From NCBI GenBank assembly GCA_937889855.1, contig CALBYK010000248.1, forward strand, positions 1-64,000: a stretch of 64,000 nucleotides of DNA. The letters run 5' to 3'. The notes under the pieces were generated by a model. It was not told where the DNA came from. It saw only the letters and a program-made list of their open reading frames with translations, and ran no database searches. Within the stretch, counting starts at the first letter, position 1; the number at the start of each line of letters is the position of its first letter. Shown piece by piece: positions 8,147 through 17,181 of this stretch. The stretch is from an uncultured Prevotella sp. GTDB lineage: Bacteria; Bacteroidota; Bacteroidia; Bacteroidales; Bacteroidaceae. The position numbers were made by a program, and so were the translations under genes.

Positions 8147-8968
8147 ATGAAACTAAAGAATATACTACGCGGCATGTGCGCCGCTGCCATAGCCTTCACC
8201 GCCACGGCATGCAGCAATGTGGACGAGAACGACCGGTTGATATATGTTGAGCCACAGACGGTGGGACGCGCTGTGCTCATTGAGGACTTCACTGGCCAGC
8301 GCTGCATCAACTGTCCTAAGGGAACGGAGGCCATCAACTCTATCGTGGAGGCTTACGGTGGGGACAAGGTTATCGCTGTTGGCATACACAGCGGTCCACT
8401 CGGATTCAAGGGTAACAAGAAATTTCCCATCGGACTTATGACCGACACTGGCAACGAGTACTACAACAAATGGGACAGCGAGAAGAAGATTGGCCAGCCT
8501 TGGGCTTTGTTCAACCGCTCAACCGCTCCCAACACCGACTATTCAACATGGGCTGGAAGCGTGTTTGCCTTGCTGTCGCAGGAGGCAAACATCTCTATCA
8601 ATATTGACAACGCCTACAACGCCGAGACGCGCACGCTCACAACCGACATTGACGCTCTTGGCGTCAACGGCGTGGTGAACGGCAAACTTCAGGTGTGGGT
8701 AATAGAGGACGGCATTATCGCAATGCAGGCAATGCCCGACGGCAGCACCAACGCCCAATATGTGCACAACCATGTGTTCCGTGCCGCAGTCAACGGCACA
8801 TGGGGCGAGGATGTCACTGTGAAGGAAGGCGAGCACACAAAGAAGCAATACACATTCAAGATTGACGAAAAGTGGAACCCGGCAATGATGTCGGTGGTGG
8901 CTTTCGTCTATAACGACAATGGTGTTGAGCAGGTGACAAAGAAACTTATGGCACCAGAGATAAACTAA
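8147..8968 (+). CDS. Omp28-like lipoprotein with CxxC motif
   Basis: A 273-residue lipoprotein: the signal ends in TATAC with Cys22 as the lipidated residue. A thioredoxin-like segment starts near residue 44 (VLIEDFTGQRCINCPKG) and has Cys53 and Cys56, as in Omp28-related outer-membrane proteins. The remainder resembles the beta-rich second half of that family. It probably sits at the outer membrane. It shares the IEDFTG/VEQFTG-CxxC signature with the 643-residue protein two genes downstream. The spacing of 15 bases to the barrel gene supports a shared operon. Confidence 0.85.
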   Translation: MKLKNILRGMCAAAIAFTATACSNVDENDRLIYVEPQTVGRAVLIEDFTGQRCINCPKGTEAINSIVEAYGGDKVIAVGIHSGPLGFKGNKKFPIGLMTDTGNEYYNKWDSEKKIGQPWALFNRSTAPNTDYSTWAGSVFALLSQEANISINIDNAYNAETRTLTTDIDALGVNGVVNGKLQVWVIEDGIIAMQAMPDGSTNAQYVHNHVFRAAVNGTWGEDVTVKEGEHTKKQYTFKIDEKWNPAMMSVVAFVYNDNGVEQVTKKLMAPEIN

Positions 8969-9001
8969 TTGGAAAATAATAAAAACTAAAAACAAAACAC
9001 T

Positions 9002-9676
9002 ATGATGAAGAAAATATTTACTCTTGGTTTAGCGCTCTTCTGCGCTATGGCATCCTTCGCACAGGACGATTTCGACCCGAAGGGAGCTTTTGAGTTTGTT
9101 GATAAGGACGGCAACGTTATTCAGAGCGGTTCGGTATTGACCCGTACTGAGCTTGAGGAAAATGGGCAAGGCATTATGCAGATAAATTCAGGTCTTTATG
9201 CAAAGCAGGTTGTTAAGGACGTTGACGGGGCTCCTCTAACCGTTGCTATGTATATCAGTGTGTCTCGCATTGACCATGGCGACATCCAATATTGTTTCCC
9301 TGGTTCTTGCTTTATTCTGTCTCAAGTGGCAGACAGTAATACTAAACCGGGAAAAATGGAAACTGAGATAGAGTCAATCCAGACTGAGTGGATTCCTGGC
9401 GTGGATGAGGAAGACGGCGAGACTCCGTTGAAAGGTCAGGCAACAGCAGTATTGTCCCTTCATGCCTATGACGGTGACATCGACCTTGGCGAGAGCACTT
9501 CGGTTACCGTCAACTTCGTAAACGATAAGTCGACAGGCATCAACGAGGTAAGCTCTGACGCCAACGCAACCGTTGTGGCACGCTATTCGGTTGACGGCAC
9601 ACGCTTGTCTCAGGCTCAGAAGGGGCTCAACATCGTCAAGCTGTCTAACGGCAAGACTGTGAAGTATGTCAAGTAA
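9002..9676 (+). CDS. Secreted hypothetical protein with shared C-terminal tail
   Basis: A 224-residue protein with a signal peptide (cleavage before Gln21) and a single beta-rich domain that I do not recognise. The last 45 residues (from GINEV, near 179) form a tail with ATVVARYSVDG, QKGLNIVKLSNGKT and a final Val-Lys. An almost identical tail ends the neighbouring 643-residue Omp28-like protein although the bodies are unrelated. Such tails in Bacteroidales resemble C-terminal sorting or anchoring domains of secreted proteins; a type IX secretion role is possible but unproven. The function of the body is unknown. Confidence 0.75.
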   Translation: MMKKIFTLGLALFCAMASFAQDDFDPKGAFEFVDKDGNVIQSGSVLTRTELEENGQGIMQINSGLYAKQVVKDVDGAPLTVAMYISVSRIDHGDIQYCFPGSCFILSQVADSNTKPGKMETEIESIQTEWIPGVDEEDGETPLKGQATAVLSLHAYDGDIDLGESTSVTVNFVNDKSTGINEVSSDANATVVARYSVDGTRLSQAQKGLNIVKLSNGKTVKYVK

Positions 9677-9720
9677 AAATAGGGTAGGGAATCTACATAC
9701 ACAAACAAAGAATATTTAAG

Positions 9721-11652
9721 ATGAAAAAAACTTTACTTTCTGCATTCGCTCTTTTCCTCGCTTTGGGGATGAGCGCGCAGCAGCTCAAGGCTCTTCATTT
9801 TGACGGACAGCTCAACAAGGTGGCTGCGTCTGTTGCAAAGTCAAACGCCTTGAAGGCTCCGGCAAAGGCAAGCCTTAACGACAACCAGCGTGCTGTGGGC
9901 AACTATAATGACGACAGCTGCGACGACTATCTCAGCACTTATAAGGGCGACAACAAGGCTGCCATTATCTTGGAGCCTTCCGAATATGCTCCTTTCTATG
10001 GAGCGAAGGTTGTGGGTGTGCGCTTCAACTTAGGCCAGGGATGCTCTTCCTCAGGCGTGTTTGTCAATACTATGAGCTCGGATGGCTATCTTCATGAATT
10101 TGTAAGCAAGGACGAGGACGTGACTTCTGCGGCAGGCGCGACAAATACTGGTGAATGGCACACTGTGTTGTTTGATGAAAAGGAGCAGTTCACTCTGTCT
10201 GCATCTACCGGCACATTGATGGTTGGCTACAATTTCACAGACACAGGCAAGAACTATGCTGTGGGAACAAGCAGCAGCCATACTGGTGTTATTTACCTCT
10301 ATGCAAATGTCTCGACAGCACAAGGAGGCCAAGGCCTTGGCTGGTATAATCTCGGCACCAACTATGGAGCGCTTTGTGCACAGCTCATCGTAGAGAGCGA
10401 CAACTTCAAGACAAATGCCGTGACTCCATCTGACTTTGGCGATTTCCGTGTTGCCCTTGGCCAGACAAAGACCGTGAATGTGGGCATCTTCAATATGGGC
10501 ACAAGCCTTACAAGCCTTGACTATACATATTCTGTTGACGGCAAGACAAGCGAGGAGAAGCACCTCGACTTTGGCAAGGATCTTGGCAAGGGCTTTACAG
10601 GATATCTTCCTATAGAGTTTGAGGCTGCCGAGAAGACAGGACAGTTTGCTGAGAACTTCACTATCACTAAGGTGAATGGAGTGAAGAACGAGGCTCAGAC
10701 AGCATCTGCAACAGGTACAAACTACACTCTTGCCAAGGCTTTCAAGAGAGGTGTCCTTGTGGAGCAGTTCACAGGTACTGGTTGTGGCTGGTGCCCGCGT
10801 GGCCACGTGGCTATGCACAACATGGCTGAGTTGTATGGTGACCAGTTTGTAGGCGTGGCGCTTCACCAGTACAACAGTTCTGACCCAATGTACTTCAACG
10901 GATACAACCTTGGCTTCAGTGGCGCTCCGTCAAGCATGGTAAACCGCAGCGGCTCTACAGGCGATCCTTATTACAATGCCCAGCCTGAGGTGGCTGAGGT
11001 TGTCGATGTCCTGCCTTTGGTTGGCATCAAGTTGAGTGGCAGCCTTAATGAGGCAAGAACTTCTGTTGAGGCAAAGGCTTCAGTGGAGCCACTTGTCTCA
11101 GCCAACGATTATACCATTGCCTATGTGTTGACCGGCGACGGACTTACAGGTTCCACAAACGCTTGGAAGCAGACCAACTATTACAGCTCCGCTTATGGAC
11201 AATTCAGCGGCAAGAGCAGTCTGCCTTCCGACTTGCAGTTCCTTTGGGATGAGCCGGGCTCATTCTCAACAACATTTGATGATGTGGCACTCGCAAGCTC
11301 TTATGTAGGCTCCAGAAACAAGGCCACTCTCGGCGAACTCGTAGAGGGCCAGACAACAGAGTCGAGCTATACGTTTAACATCCCGACCAAAGCCTCTCTC
11401 AAGACGGCTATCGACAAGAACAAGCTCTACGTTGTGGCTATGGTTCTTGACGCTGACGGTCATTGCGTGAATGCTGCCAAGGCTTACGTGCAGGATGGCA
11501 CTACAGGCATCGCCGACGTGACAGAAGGCTCAAATGGCGCTACTGTCGTTGCCCGCTACTCGGTTGACGGCGTTAAGCTCTCTGTTCCGCAGAAGGGCGT
11601 CAACATCGTGAAGATGTCGGACGGCACAACACGCAAGGTTGTGATTAAGTAA
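9721..11652 (+). CDS. Omp28-like secreted protein with CxxC motif and C-terminal tail
   Basis: A 643-residue exported protein (signal peptide to about residue 19). Residues 50-230 form a beta-sandwich-like region and 235-335 an Ig-like segment. From 344 comes the thioredoxin-like Omp28 domain VLVEQFTGTGCGWCPRG with Cys355 and Cys358. The last 45 residues repeat the tail of the upstream 224-residue protein (ATVVARYSVDG, then VNIVKMSDGTT). It closes the five-gene envelope cluster and is followed by a strong bidirectional terminator. A role in surface or periplasmic thiol chemistry is inferred from CGWC only. Confidence 0.85.
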   Translation: MKKTLLSAFALFLALGMSAQQLKALHFDGQLNKVAASVAKSNALKAPAKASLNDNQRAVGNYNDDSCDDYLSTYKGDNKAAIILEPSEYAPFYGAKVVGVRFNLGQGCSSSGVFVNTMSSDGYLHEFVSKDEDVTSAAGATNTGEWHTVLFDEKEQFTLSASTGTLMVGYNFTDTGKNYAVGTSSSHTGVIYLYANVSTAQGGQGLGWYNLGTNYGALCAQLIVESDNFKTNAVTPSDFGDFRVALGQTKTVNVGIFNMGTSLTSLDYTYSVDGKTSEEKHLDFGKDLGKGFTGYLPIEFEAAEKTGQFAENFTITKVNGVKNEAQTASATGTNYTLAKAFKRGVLVEQFTGTGCGWCPRGHVAMHNMAELYGDQFVGVALHQYNSSDPMYFNGYNLGFSGAPSSMVNRSGSTGDPYYNAQPEVAEVVDVLPLVGIKLSGSLNEARTSVEAKASVEPLVSANDYTIAYVLTGDGLTGSTNAWKQTNYYSSAYGQFSGKSSLPSDLQFLWDEPGSFSTTFDDVALASSYVGSRNKATLGELVEGQTTESSYTFNIPTKASLKTAIDKNKLYVVAMVLDADGHCVNAAKAYVQDGTTGIADVTEGSNGATVVARYSVDGVKLSVPQKGVNIVKMSDGTTRKVVIK

Positions 11653-11667
11653 GCATTCATTACGATA

Positions 11668-11741
11668 ATATAAGTACAAAAAGAGCGTGGTGACTCTCCG
11701 CCCCAAGGCGGAGAGTCACCACGCTCTTTTTGTACTTATAT
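11668..11741. terminator. Bidirectional intrinsic terminator
   Basis: Perfect inverted repeat with 35-base arms (11668-11702 and 11707-11741) and loop CCAA. The GC-rich core ends in AAAAAG on the left and CTTTTT on the right, so it can terminate both the envelope cluster and the convergent flavodiiron gene. Confidence 0.9.
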
Positions 11742-11781
11742 ATAATGTTTCTATTCGCAATCAGCAAAGTCTTTTGTTCTC

Positions 11782-12984
11782 TTAGGCTTTTGCCAGTATG
11801 CGTTCCGCCATAGCCTTTCCGAGCGCCTCGCATGCGGCTGTGGTGTCGGCGTTGAGGCTTTGCTTTATCTCCACGGGCGTGCCTACAAGCTCAAACTTGA
11901 GTTTGTTGTCGTTCCACTCCATGAGTTTCTTCACAGCCTGTCCTGCCCATGTGTATGAGCCGAATATGCCGATGACGTGGTTCTTGATGCCGCGCTCGGC
12001 GAGCTCTGCCATGAGCATGTCCATCTGCGGGTAGAGACCGTTGTTGTATGTAGGCGCACCTACAACGAGCGCACCGTAGCGGAACACGTCGCTGAGTATG
12101 TAGGAATGGTCGGAGCGCGACACGTCGTGCATGACGATGTTCTTCACTCCAGCCTCGCTTGCCGCGCGCGCTATCACCTCGGCTGCGCGCTCCGTGTTGC
12201 CGTACATCGAGCCGTAGCACACGACGAGTCCCGGCTCGGTGGCATAGCGGCTCATGCGGTCGTATTCGGCAATGACGCGTGCCACATGCTCGTGCCACAC
12301 GGGACCGTGTGTGGAGCAGATGTAGTCAATCTGCACGCCAGCGAGCTTCTTGAGGGCCTGCTGCACGGGCACGCCATACTTGCCAACGATGTTGGAGTAG
12401 TAGCGCTGCATCTCGCTCCAGAAGGCGTCGCAGTTCATGTCGCTGTCGATGTATGCCCCGGCGAGAGCGCCGAAGCATCCGAAGGCGTCGCCCGAGAAGA
12501 GCACGTTGGCGGTTGTGTCGAGCGTTGCCATCGTTTCTGGCCAGTGCACCATAGGAATCATGGTGAACGCCAGCTCGTGCTTTCCGAGCGTGAGCGTGTC
12601 GCCGTTCTTCACCTCCACGATGTCATCCTCCTTCTCGCCTACGCGATAAAAGCCGCGCACCATGTCGAAGGTTTTCTTGTTGCCCACAATCTTTGCCTCG
12701 GGGTAGTACTTCTTTATGAGCGCGAGCGAGCCACTGTGGTCGGGCTCCACGTGGTTGACGATGACGTAGTCGATCTTGCGGTCGCCAATGACGGAGTGTA
12801 TGTTGTCGAGGAACTGCGTGAAGAAGTCAACTTCCACGGTGTCCACAAGTGCTATTTTCTCGTCGTCAATGATGTACGAGTTGTAGCTCACGCCGAGCGG
12901 CAGCGGCCACAGACCCTCGAAGATGTCCTTGTGACGGTCGTTCACGCCGACATAGTGTATGCCGTTTGTTATTTCTGTTTTCAT
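11782..12984 (-). CDS. FprA-family A-type flavoprotein (flavodiiron protein)
   Basis: A 400-residue protein with an N-terminal metallo-beta-lactamase-like domain holding the diiron ligands: NHVEPDH (His78, Glu80, Asp82, His83), His147 in MVHWPE, Asp166 in FSGDAFG and His226 in STHGP. The C-terminal flavodoxin domain runs from about 254 to 400 and has the FMN loop YGSMYGNTE. This class A protein lacks a fused rubredoxin. The family reduces O2 to water and/or NO to N2O in the cytoplasm of anaerobes, so it probably protects against oxygen or nitrosative stress. It lies 31 bases downstream of the sugar kinase gene. Confidence 0.95.
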   Translation of the reverse strand: MKTEITNGIHYVGVNDRHKDIFEGLWPLPLGVSYNSYIIDDEKIALVDTVEVDFFTQFLDNIHSVIGDRKIDYVIVNHVEPDHSGSLALIKKYYPEAKIVGNKKTFDMVRGFYRVGEKEDDIVEVKNGDTLTLGKHELAFTMIPMVHWPETMATLDTTANVLFSGDAFGCFGALAGAYIDSDMNCDAFWSEMQRYYSNIVGKYGVPVQQALKKLAGVQIDYICSTHGPVWHEHVARVIAEYDRMSRYATEPGLVVCYGSMYGNTERAAEVIARAASEAGVKNIVMHDVSRSDHSYILSDVFRYGALVVGAPTYNNGLYPQMDMLMAELAERGIKNHVIGIFGSYTWAGQAVKKLMEWNDNKLKFELVGTPVEIKQSLNADTTAACEALGKAMAERILAKA

Positions 12985-13015
12985 AGTGGTGTTTTGTTTA
13001 TAAAGTTATTAAGAG

Positions 13016-13951
13016 TTAGTTGTCAAGAGCCAGCTGCTTGCCAAACTCCTTCGAGATGTAGTTGAAGATGTCCTTGCAGCAGTCGGCGGAGAAGTCGGCT
13101 GCACATCCTATGAGCTTGTCCCACATGTCCTCGGTGAGCCCCCGCTCAATATCGTCGCGTGTCACGCCATACTTGATGAGTCCGTAGATGAATCCGGCGT
13201 TGAAGTTGTCGCCCGCTCCAATAGTGCTCACTGTCTCCGTGGCAGGCATTGGGTATTCCTTGTGGAAGCCTCCGTCGGAGAACACGGTGACGGGGTCGGG
13301 TCCGTCGGTATAGATAAGCCGCTTGCAGTAGAAGGATGTCTCGGCGCGGTAGACGCGCTCGGCAGAGTCCTTCTTGTAGAGTTCGGCAAAGTCCTCCCTT
13401 GACCCGCGCACGATGTCGGCAAACTCGAGGTTGTCGATGAGGTTTGGCGTAATCTTCATCACGTCGTTGCGGTGGGCGGGGCGGTAGTTGACGTCATAGT
13501 AGATGATGGCGCCGCGGCTCTGGGCATATTCCAGCAGCCCTGCCACCTGCGGTCTGAGTGCGGGGTTGACAGCGTAGAACGATCCGAAGACAATGATGTC
13601 GTCGCGGTTTATCTCGGGGTAGGTGAAGTCCATGTGGTCGCGGTTTTGGTCGCGGTAGAATATGTAGTCGGCGTTGTTCTTCTCGTCGAGGAAGGCGAGC
13701 GATATGGGCGACTTCGACTCGGGGTAGACATTGATGTCCGACGTGTCGACATTGTTCTCCTTGAGGAAATTGCGCACATACTCGCCCACGCGGTCGTTGC
13801 CGGTCTCCGATATGAACGTGGTGTTGATGCCGGCGCGTCCGAGCGACACTATGCCGTTGAAGGTCGATCCTCCCGGCACTGCTTCTATTGGCTTGCCGTT
13901 CTTGAAGATGATGTCAAGAACGGTCTCGCCTATGCCTATAACTTTTCGCAT
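13016..13951 (-). CDS. PfkB-family carbohydrate kinase
   Basis: A 311-residue ribokinase-fold protein. The N-terminal signature PGGSTFNGIVSLGRAG lies near residue 26 and the C-terminal signature STIGAGDNFNAG carries the catalytic Asp248. Fructokinase-type enzymes look like this, but the sugar cannot be fixed from sequence alone. It follows recA by 15 bases on the same strand and precedes the flavodiiron gene, so the three may share a transcript despite unrelated functions. Confidence 0.9.
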   Translation of the reverse strand: MRKVIGIGETVLDIIFKNGKPIEAVPGGSTFNGIVSLGRAGINTTFISETGNDRVGEYVRNFLKENNVDTSDINVYPESKSPISLAFLDEKNNADYIFYRDQNRDHMDFTYPEINRDDIIVFGSFYAVNPALRPQVAGLLEYAQSRGAIIYYDVNYRPAHRNDVMKITPNLIDNLEFADIVRGSREDFAELYKKDSAERVYRAETSFYCKRLIYTDGPDPVTVFSDGGFHKEYPMPATETVSTIGAGDNFNAGFIYGLIKYGVTRDDIERGLTEDMWDKLIGCAADFSADCCKDIFNYISKEFGKQLALDN

Positions 13952-13966
13952 GTCTGTCAGAATGGT

Positions 13967-14995
13967 TTATGCCTCGCGGTGGTCGGCGATGGCTTGCTTG
14001 ATGAGTCCCTCCAACTCCTCCATGAGCTCGGGGTTGTCCTTGAGCAGCGTCTTAGTGGCGTCGCGTCCTTGGGCGAGCTTCGAGCCGTTGTAGGAGTACC
14101 ATGAGCCCGACTTCTGTATGATGCCATACTCAACGCCGAGGTCGACAATCTCGCCCACCTTTGAGATGCCCTCGCCGAATGTTATCTCAAACTCAGCCTT
14201 GCGGAAAGGCGGAGCCACCTTGTTCTTTATCACTTTCACGCGTACCTGGTTGCCGACAATCTGGTCGCCGTCCTTGATGCCCGTCACCTTGCGTATGTCG
14301 AGTCGCACGGAGGCGTAGAACTTGAGGGCGTTGCCGCCTGTTGTTGTCTCGGGGTTGCCGAACATCACGCCAATCTTCTCGCGGAGCTGGTTGATAAAGA
14401 TGCACGTGGTGTTGGTCTTCGATATGGTTGACGTGAGCTTGCGCAGGGCCTGCGACATGAGGCGAGCCTGAAGACCCACCTTGTTGTCGCCCATGTCGCC
14501 CTCTATCTCGGCTTTCGGCGTGAGTGCAGCTACCGAGTCGATGACGATGATGTCGATGGCCGACGAGCGGATGAGTTGGTCGGCAATCTCAAGAGCCTGC
14601 TCACCGTTGTCGGGTTGTGAAATCCATAGGTTGTCCACGTCAACACCCAGCTTAGCCGCATAGAAGCGGTCGAACGCGTGCTCGGCATCGATGAAGGCGG
14701 CGATGCCGCCTTCCTTCTGTGCCTCGGCTATGGCGTGTATGGCGAGAGTGGTCTTGCCTGACGACTCTGGACCGTAAATCTCTATGATGCGTCCCTTCGG
14801 GTAGCCTCCCACACCGAGTGCGGCGTCAAGTGCGATGCTGCCGGTAGGTATAACCTCCACGTTCTCCACCTTCTCGTCGCCGAGCTTCATGATAGAGCCT
14901 TTTCCAAAGTTCTTCTCTATGCTTGACATCGTTGCCTGGAGAGCCTTCAGCTTGCCTTCCATGGCGAGCGATAATTCTTCTGGTGATTTTGCCAT
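13967..14995 (-). CDS. recA: Recombinase RecA
   Basis: A 342-residue RecA of normal length. The Walker A motif GPESSGKTT is at 75-83, and the [12 protein letters not shown] and [12 protein letters not shown] segments of the L1/L2 region are present. It forms ATP-dependent filaments on single-stranded DNA for homologous recombination and the SOS response. The upstream side carries a composite decamer/hairpin repeat (15019-15121). No LexA-type operator was recognised. Confidence 0.98.
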   Translation of the reverse strand: MAKSPEELSLAMEGKLKALQATMSSIEKNFGKGSIMKLGDEKVENVEVIPTGSIALDAALGVGGYPKGRIIEIYGPESSGKTTLAIHAIAEAQKEGGIAAFIDAEHAFDRFYAAKLGVDVDNLWISQPDNGEQALEIADQLIRSSAIDIIVIDSVAALTPKAEIEGDMGDNKVGLQARLMSQALRKLTSTISKTNTTCIFINQLREKIGVMFGNPETTTGGNALKFYASVRLDIRKVTGIKDGDQIVGNQVRVKVIKNKVAPPFRKAEFEITFGEGISKVGEIVDLGVEYGIIQKSGSWYSYNGSKLAQGRDATKTLLKDNPELMEELEGLIKQAIADHREA

Positions 14996-15018
14996 TGTTG
15001 TTCCTTCTTTCTTTTTGT

Positions 15019-15121
15019 TAAGCCTTAGAGTCTATCTAAGCCTATTTAGGTCTTTCAAAGCCTGTTATTAATAAGTATTATCAAAACATATTATTCCCCT
15101 CTCCATTCGGTGAGGGGAATA
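15019..15121 (-). repeat. Composite decamer plus hairpin element, copy D1
   Basis: Between the saccharopine-dehydrogenase-type gene and recA. About five units of roughly 10 bp occupy 15019-15068 (TAAGCCTTAG, TAAGCCTATT, TAGGTCTTTC, AAAGCCTGTT and a degenerate one). A hairpin TATTCCCCTC/GAGGGGAATA lies at 15092-15121. The same two parts recur at 16420-16518 and 56441-56519 in the same orientation relative to the flanking genes. Confidence 0.6.
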
Positions 15122-15148
15122 GCCTCCGATGGCGCTGGTAGGGAGACT

Positions 15149-16375
15149 TTAAAGTTCCAGGTCTCCTCCAAACACCTCATGCCATGGCAGTCCCTGCTTG
15201 TTGAGCTGCTCCATGAACGGGTCTGGGTCGAACTCTTCGACGTTCCACACGCCCGGCTTTCGCCAGAGTCCCTTGAAGAACATCATGGCTCCAATCATAG
15301 CCGGCACGCCCGTCGTGTAGCTCACGCCCTGCATGCCGGTTTCCTTGTAGGCAGCCTCGTGCGAGCAGTTGTTGTAGACGTAGTAGGTCTTCTCCTTGCC
15401 GTCCTTGATGCCGCGTATGCGGCAGCCGATTGAAGTCTGTCCGTCGTAGTTCTCGCCGAGGTCCTGCGGGTTGGGCAGCACGGCCTTGAGGAACTGCAGC
15501 GGCACGATGTTCACCTTCACCTTCTTCGAGGGGTCGTCGGCGAGCGGAGCCTCGTATGTAATCTCGTCGATGCGCGACATGCCGAGGTTCTGTATGCAGT
15601 CGAGATAGGTGAGATACTGCTTGCCGAAGGTCATCCAGAAGCGTGCGCGCTTTATTGTTGGGTAGTTCTTTACGAGCGACTCAATCTCCTCGTGATGGAG
15701 CAGATAGCTCTCCTTGGGTCCAATCTCCGGGTAGGTGAGCGGCTTGTGTATCTCGAGCGGCTCGGTCTCCACCCACTTTCCGTCTTCCCAGTAGAGTCCC
15801 TTCTGCGTGATCTCGCGGATGTTTATCTCGGGGTTGAAGTTGGTTGCGAAAGCCTTGTGGTGGTTGCCTGCGTTGCAGTCGACGATGTCGAGATACTGAA
15901 TCTCGTCGAAATGGTGCTTTGCGGCATAAGCCGTGAAGATGCTCGTCACACCCGGGTCGAAACCGCATCCGAGTATGGCTGTGAGACCGGCGTCCTCAAA
16001 GCGCTTCTTGTAAGCCCACTGCCACGAGTACTCAAAGTGAGCCTCGTCCTTAGGCTCGTAGTTGGCTGTGTCGAGGTACGAGCATCCGCATGCGAGGCAA
16101 GCCTCCATGATGGTGAGGTCCTGGTAGGGCAGGGCGAGGTTGATGACCAGCTCGGGCTTGTAGTCGTTGAAGAGAGCCTTGAGCTGCTCAACGTCGTCGG
16201 CGTCAACCTGCGCTGTCTTGATGTTGGGGTTGCCAATGGCCTTGACGATGCGGTCGCACTTTGACTTGGTGCGGCTTGCAATCATGAAGTCGGTGAACAC
16301 GTCAGCATTCTGTGCAATCTTGAATGCTGCAACGGTAGCGACGCCACCGGCGCCGATCATTAATACTTTTCCCAT
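15149..16375 (-). CDS. Saccharopine dehydrogenase family protein, probable carboxynorspermidine synthase
   Basis: A 408-residue protein with an N-terminal Rossmann fold (VLMIGAGGVATV, GAGGVA at 8-13) and the GCGFDPGVTSIF and CSYLDTANYEP segments of the saccharopine reductase-like family. In Bacteroidota this single-domain form usually corresponds to carboxynorspermidine dehydrogenase, which condenses aspartate semialdehyde with a diamine for spermidine synthesis. That function is inferred from family knowledge; lysine-pathway activity is the alternative. The partner decarboxylase is not in this window. Repeats flank both sides of the gene. Confidence 0.85.
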   Translation of the reverse strand: MGKVLMIGAGGVATVAAFKIAQNADVFTDFMIASRTKSKCDRIVKAIGNPNIKTAQVDADDVEQLKALFNDYKPELVINLALPYQDLTIMEACLACGCSYLDTANYEPKDEAHFEYSWQWAYKKRFEDAGLTAILGCGFDPGVTSIFTAYAAKHHFDEIQYLDIVDCNAGNHHKAFATNFNPEINIREITQKGLYWEDGKWVETEPLEIHKPLTYPEIGPKESYLLHHEEIESLVKNYPTIKRARFWMTFGKQYLTYLDCIQNLGMSRIDEITYEAPLADDPSKKVKVNIVPLQFLKAVLPNPQDLGENYDGQTSIGCRIRGIKDGKEKTYYVYNNCSHEAAYKETGMQGVSYTTGVPAMIGAMMFFKGLWRKPGVWNVEEFDPDPFMEQLNKQGLPWHEVFGGDLEL

Positions 16376-16419
16376 TGTTGTATTTGATTGATATAGTCGT
16401 TAAAAGTTTCTGATTTTTT

Positions 16420-16518
16420 GGGTTTTTCAAAGCCTTCTCGGGTCTTTCAAAGCCGTTTGGTGTCAAAGGCGTCAGCTTCCCTCCCTACGCGGGGAGGGGC
16501 AAGGGCCGCTTTAGCGGC
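16420..16518 (-). repeat. Composite decamer plus hairpin element, copy D2
   Basis: Four decamers around 16420-16459 (GGTTTTTC, AAAGCCTTCT, CGGGTCTTTC, AAAGCCGTTT) are followed by a CCCTCCC/GGGAGGG hairpin (16479-16485 and 16492-16498) and a second hairpin GCCGC-ttta-GCGGC (16505-16518). It sits between the conserved hypothetical gene and the saccharopine-dehydrogenase-type gene. Confidence 0.6.
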
Positions 16519-16532
16519 GGTGAGGTATGGCT

Positions 16533-17141
16533 TTATAGTTCCTCTCCCTTTATCCCGAGTGCGCTCATGAGCGAGTAGCCGAGAATCTCCTGCTTGAAGT
16601 TGCCTCCCTCCAGTGGCTGCATTGCGAAGAGCGTTACGCGCTTCTCCTCGTCGTCGATGTCGCGCAAGGCATGTCGCAAGGCGTCCCACAGCGGCGCGTG
16701 CTCGGCGTTGGGTATTGCCATGACGCGGTGTACATCCTTGTGGTTGACAACCGTCTTGAGGATGTCGAGAAAGAAGTCGTCGTGTTTCACAACCTCCTCC
16801 ACGGGGTAGGAGCTGATGACAAATTCTCCCAGGTGGTCCTTAAAAGCCTTGGCGTTGAGGTCGCGCTCATAGTTGCCAGGCATGAAGTTCTCCAACTCCG
16901 CCTTGTCCTTGGAGTGTATGAATATCACCTGCGTCTCACCGTCGGCGTCGCGGTTCTCGCGCATGCCTCCGTCGAGGGCTATGCAGTCAATCCATCGCGG
17001 CAGGTCGGCCTTTGGTATGCGCCGTCCGAGCATCCGCTCGAAATTGACTATGAGGTTGAAGGCAACAGAGTCGGCGTAGTCGCCGTCAACGAGAATGACG
17101 TTGCGGCTGAATCGGGTGTTGTTGAATTCCTGTATGTCCAT
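16533..17141 (-). CDS. Conserved Bacteroidales hypothetical protein
   Basis: A 202-residue soluble protein without signal peptide or membrane helix and with no motif I can assign with certainty; it may be the DUF6621 family, which I recall only loosely. Visible features are an acidic, charged composition, a FMPGNYERDLNAKAF segment near the middle and a C-terminal region rich in hydrophobic and acidic residues. It lies 40 bases downstream of ybeY and on the same strand as coaD-ybeY, so it may be cotranscribed with them. The function is unknown. Confidence 0.75.
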   Translation of the reverse strand: MDIQEFNNTRFSRNVILVDGDYADSVAFNLIVNFERMLGRRIPKADLPRWIDCIALDGGMRENRDADGETQVIFIHSKDKAELENFMPGNYERDLNAKAFKDHLGEFVISSYPVEEVVKHDDFFLDILKTVVNHKDVHRVMAIPNAEHAPLWDALRHALRDIDDEEKRVTLFAMQPLEGGNFKQEILGYSLMSALGIKGEEL

Positions 17142-17181
17142 TTCTTAATGTCGTGTAATGAAGAGAAGTGTCGAGGCACAA

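Noticed and set aside
16400..16460. tRNA-like sequence near the decamer repeats
   Set aside because: No cloverleaf, T-loop GTTCRANNC or CCA-proximal acceptor pairing could be formed; the text is tandem decamers.
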